Below, in pieces: positions 62,015 to 64,000 of a stretch of DNA of 64,000 nt. The translations under genes and the position numbers were made by a program. Every line of letters begins with the position of its first letter. Within the stretch, counting starts at the first letter, position 1. The stretch covers positions 107,311,548-107,375,547 of the forward strand of contig CM072884.1 of NCBI GenBank assembly GCA_037013685.1, given 5' to 3'. The DNA comes from Acridotheres tristis (Eukaryota; Chordata; Aves; Passeriformes; Sturnidae). The notes beneath the pieces were generated by a model. The model saw nothing but the letters and a program-made list of their open reading frames with translations, made no database searches and was not told the DNA's origin.

Positions 62015-63916
62015 AGATGCATAATTTTGTTATTTCATACGAATTTTGCTGAGCTGTTTCTGTGGTCAGTGTAGCCTCTGTTACCCACTGTGAGTCAGGC
62101 CTGTGATGGCACTTCCAAGCCCTGTAAATATTTCTCACTCAATGTTCCTCAGCTCTCCAGGTTCACAAAGGATTTTGAGAACCTGAGGTACAACTTTGGG
62201 CAGGGCAGGAATTAGGTTAACTTTTCCATAGGCAATTGGAGGCAATCTGCTGATGTTGCCAACTTCAAATTTAGTTTTAATCGTTGTAATCTTGAACAAG
62301 TCTAGTGAGGGAAATTCAGTTGTGAAGGGTTAATGCTCTGATTTTATCCACCTGAGCAATCCTGCCCTAAGGAAGCCAGTTTGTCCCAAAAAAGCTGATT
62401 GTGTAACAGCCTTGTGGAGAGAAGCATGTGAAATCCTATGGATTTGTAGCCATTTTGTAAATTCTTACTTAAAAGAAGTTGATCTGGAAACATTTCTGCC
62501 CTCAAAATGTGGGTTGATCTACTATTAAAATCGGCCACCCAAGGAACACATCAATTTAAATAAATTCTTGAATCTACTCCATGAATATCACTTGGTTTGG
62601 CCTCTTTTCTTCCTTTTGCCCCCCTCCCCAGCCTGCATCTCAGAAGTTTGTCCTTTGGTGTGTTTATCATAACATAGCTCAGATTTACTGTCAACATTTG
62701 AATGCATGATCATGAGCCAGGCTTTGGAACAGCATCTTCAAGGTCACATTAGTTAAATTAACATTAGGGAAGTTTTTAGCTTCACAACACATCATTTTAT
62801 TATTGTATTGTTTTTGTAAATAGCCTTTAGCTTTATAGATGCCCTGGAAAACTACTGTACATCACTGCTTGAGTTGGTAACCAATTTTCAGTGATCATGT
62901 GAATAAATACTTCTATTTTCTTTAGACAGTTAAATTATTAATATAATTTTGTGGTATGCAGTCAGATTAATTGTATAATTAGAACTTGAACATACAGGCC
63001 TTCAAATAGTTATTACTCTTAGTTGATTTTCTTGTATCAAATCAGTTTTCGAGTGGCAGCCTAGAAATCATTGGGAGCATATGCCTGAAATTTTGCATTC
63101 TGCATGTTACTGCTTATATACACCAAATAAGTTTTAAAATTTATTTAGATGTGTACACAGTATTGCAGCTGTGACTTTAAAATAGGAAGCCAGATTGAAA
63201 CAAGCCGTTCTCTTATTTCTATGGATTCCTTTCTGACTTTATTTTGCAGTAAATTACTGTCATCATAGAACAGTTTAGAAATATGCTTTTACTCAACTTT
63301 CCTATTCAAGGTAATGGGGAGGAGAGTGAAGGGGGATCCCAGATGAGTGAAAACCCAGTGTTGCAGCTTGTGGCTCCACACAATCAGCTCAGGTCCAGTG
63401 CTGTATCCAAGGAAGACAAACATCTCCAGGTGTCATGGGGTGGAGGAGGCCGAGCAGGGACACCAGAGCTGTTCTGCAGGAGCCAGGTTGTCCTGGCAGT
63501 GCTTGGGTTTAAGCCAGCACTGACAAATTCCACTGGACTTCCTGGCTCTGGGCTCAGTGGCTCTCTCTGGCTTTTGCCTGCATGAACGGAGGTGTTGTGC
63601 CAAGCAGTCCTGGAAGCAAACAGAGCTGTGTTGGTGCTTTGTGAACTTCACAGAATTTTGGACTCTGCCTGGCTCCACTGAGAGTTCACTTTACCACGTC
63701 TGAAGTGTAAGACTACTTGTAGCTTGTTACACAGAGCTATTGTTGTTTGAGTAATTGTCCTGCTTTTGTTAATATGGATCTGTTCACTCTTAGTCATTTC
63801 TGTATAGAAACCTTATTTTGTATTCCAGAGCATTAAAATTATCAGTTCTCATTCCTGGCTTTCCAGGAATGTAAAGATTGCAGGATCTCTGACAGCTTTT
63901 TATGTCTGTTTTTTAG

Positions 63917-64000
63917 GTGTATGTGGAGGTGAATTCAGTATCTTAAGGTCACCTCAGTCGGTTGTTTTCCGAGATGGAAGTTGGCCCATTCCGGGCGAGC
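63917..64000 (+). CDS. ATP6AP2: ATP6AP2 exon 2 (5' part, runs off the window): mature N-terminus of the (pro)renin receptor
   Basis: After a pyrimidine-rich acceptor (tctgttttttag, AG at 63915-63916), the frame set by exon 1 reads VCGG followed by [19 protein letters not shown] and then IPGE. I recognise this as the start of mature ATP6AP2. The human protein has the near-identical stretch EFSILKSPGSVVFRNGNWP directly after its signal peptide. The signal-peptide boundary therefore falls in the expected place. A second in-frame AG at 63927-63928 could be used, deleting four residues (VCGG plus a resulting G), but the first AG after the tract is the normal choice and keeps the GV-x-G spacing seen in human. 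The luminal domain, transmembrane helix and tail lie beyond the window, so intactness of the gene cannot be judged. Confidence 0.95.

Larger units (their letters stand above)
61354..63916 (+). other. ATP6AP2: ATP6AP2 intron 1
   Basis: This 2563-bp phase-1 intron has GTGGGT at the 5' end and a polypyrimidine tract plus AG at the 3' end. A CTGAC at about 63889 is a plausible branch point. The first 150 bp continue the GC-rich CpG island. About 61640-61812 is a strongly AT-rich tract of TATAAAT-like runs. A sense-strand CR1 remnant follows at 61846-62014. From 62015 to 63900 I see nothing beyond unassigned intronic sequence, and the short ORFs around 63283-63678 look like chance. Confidence 0.85.

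Noticed and set aside
1..64000. CRISPR arrays, operons, rRNA or tRNA genes
   Set aside because: No regularly spaced repeats with unique spacers, no compact same-strand gene runs and no recognisable RNA gene were seen. The DNA is clearly vertebrate.

Overview
The window looks like vertebrate genomic DNA from a bird, most probably a songbird. It is intron- and repeat-dominated, with no operon-like coding. It carries several 3' ends of CR1 LINEs, the characteristic avian retrotransposon, plus old MIR-like SINE remnants. It also carries two copies of an LTR whose terminus (TGTCTTGGTTTGAAAGACAG) I associate with passerine genomes. These assignments are made from memory of the families and were not checked by database search.

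Only one gene can be supported. At the right edge, exon 1 (61275-61353) and the start of exon 2 (63917-64000) encode the signal peptide and mature N-terminus of ATP6AP2, the (pro)renin receptor / V-ATPase accessory protein 2, on the + strand. The gene runs off the window. Exon 1 lies in a TATA-less CpG-island promoter (about 60720-61450) with four inverted CCAAT boxes, GC boxes and a TCTCGCGA element. Intron 1 is 2563 bp and holds an AT-rich tract and a sense CR1 fragment.

The remaining ~60 kb shows no exon I can recognise. In human, BCOR lies upstream of ATP6AP2 with its 5' side facing it, so this is probably the BCOR-ATP6AP2 intergenic interval (inference). Left to right it holds: a CR1 at 7.05 kb; a 57-copy uninterrupted GGAAA satellite at 8.6 kb; a MIR-like SINE at 14.2 kb; an LTR at 16.2-16.9 kb; a long imperfect hairpin at 22.4 kb; a CR1 at 23.6 kb; an A/C-rich tract at 25.4 kb; and the second LTR at 26.9-27.5 kb, inverted relative to the first. 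Further right are a 106-bp direct duplication at 33.2/34.5 kb, a clean hairpin pair at 39.8 kb, MIR-like and CR1 remnants at 43-44.5 kb, and an ERVL-like LTR at 45.9-46.6 kb. Last come an isolated CpG-rich patch at 54.7-55.5 kb, a 109-bp inverted duplication at 55.7/57.1 kb, a ~160-bp direct duplication at 59.0/59.7 kb and a 550-bp CR1 at 60.0-60.6 kb.

I found no convincing new biological system. The best candidates for a second look are the structured or duplicated non-coding segments (22.4, 33.2/34.5, 39.8, 55.7/57.1 kb), the intergenic CpG patch and the CCAAT-array promoter. Most open reading frames here are short, unrecognised and probably chance.
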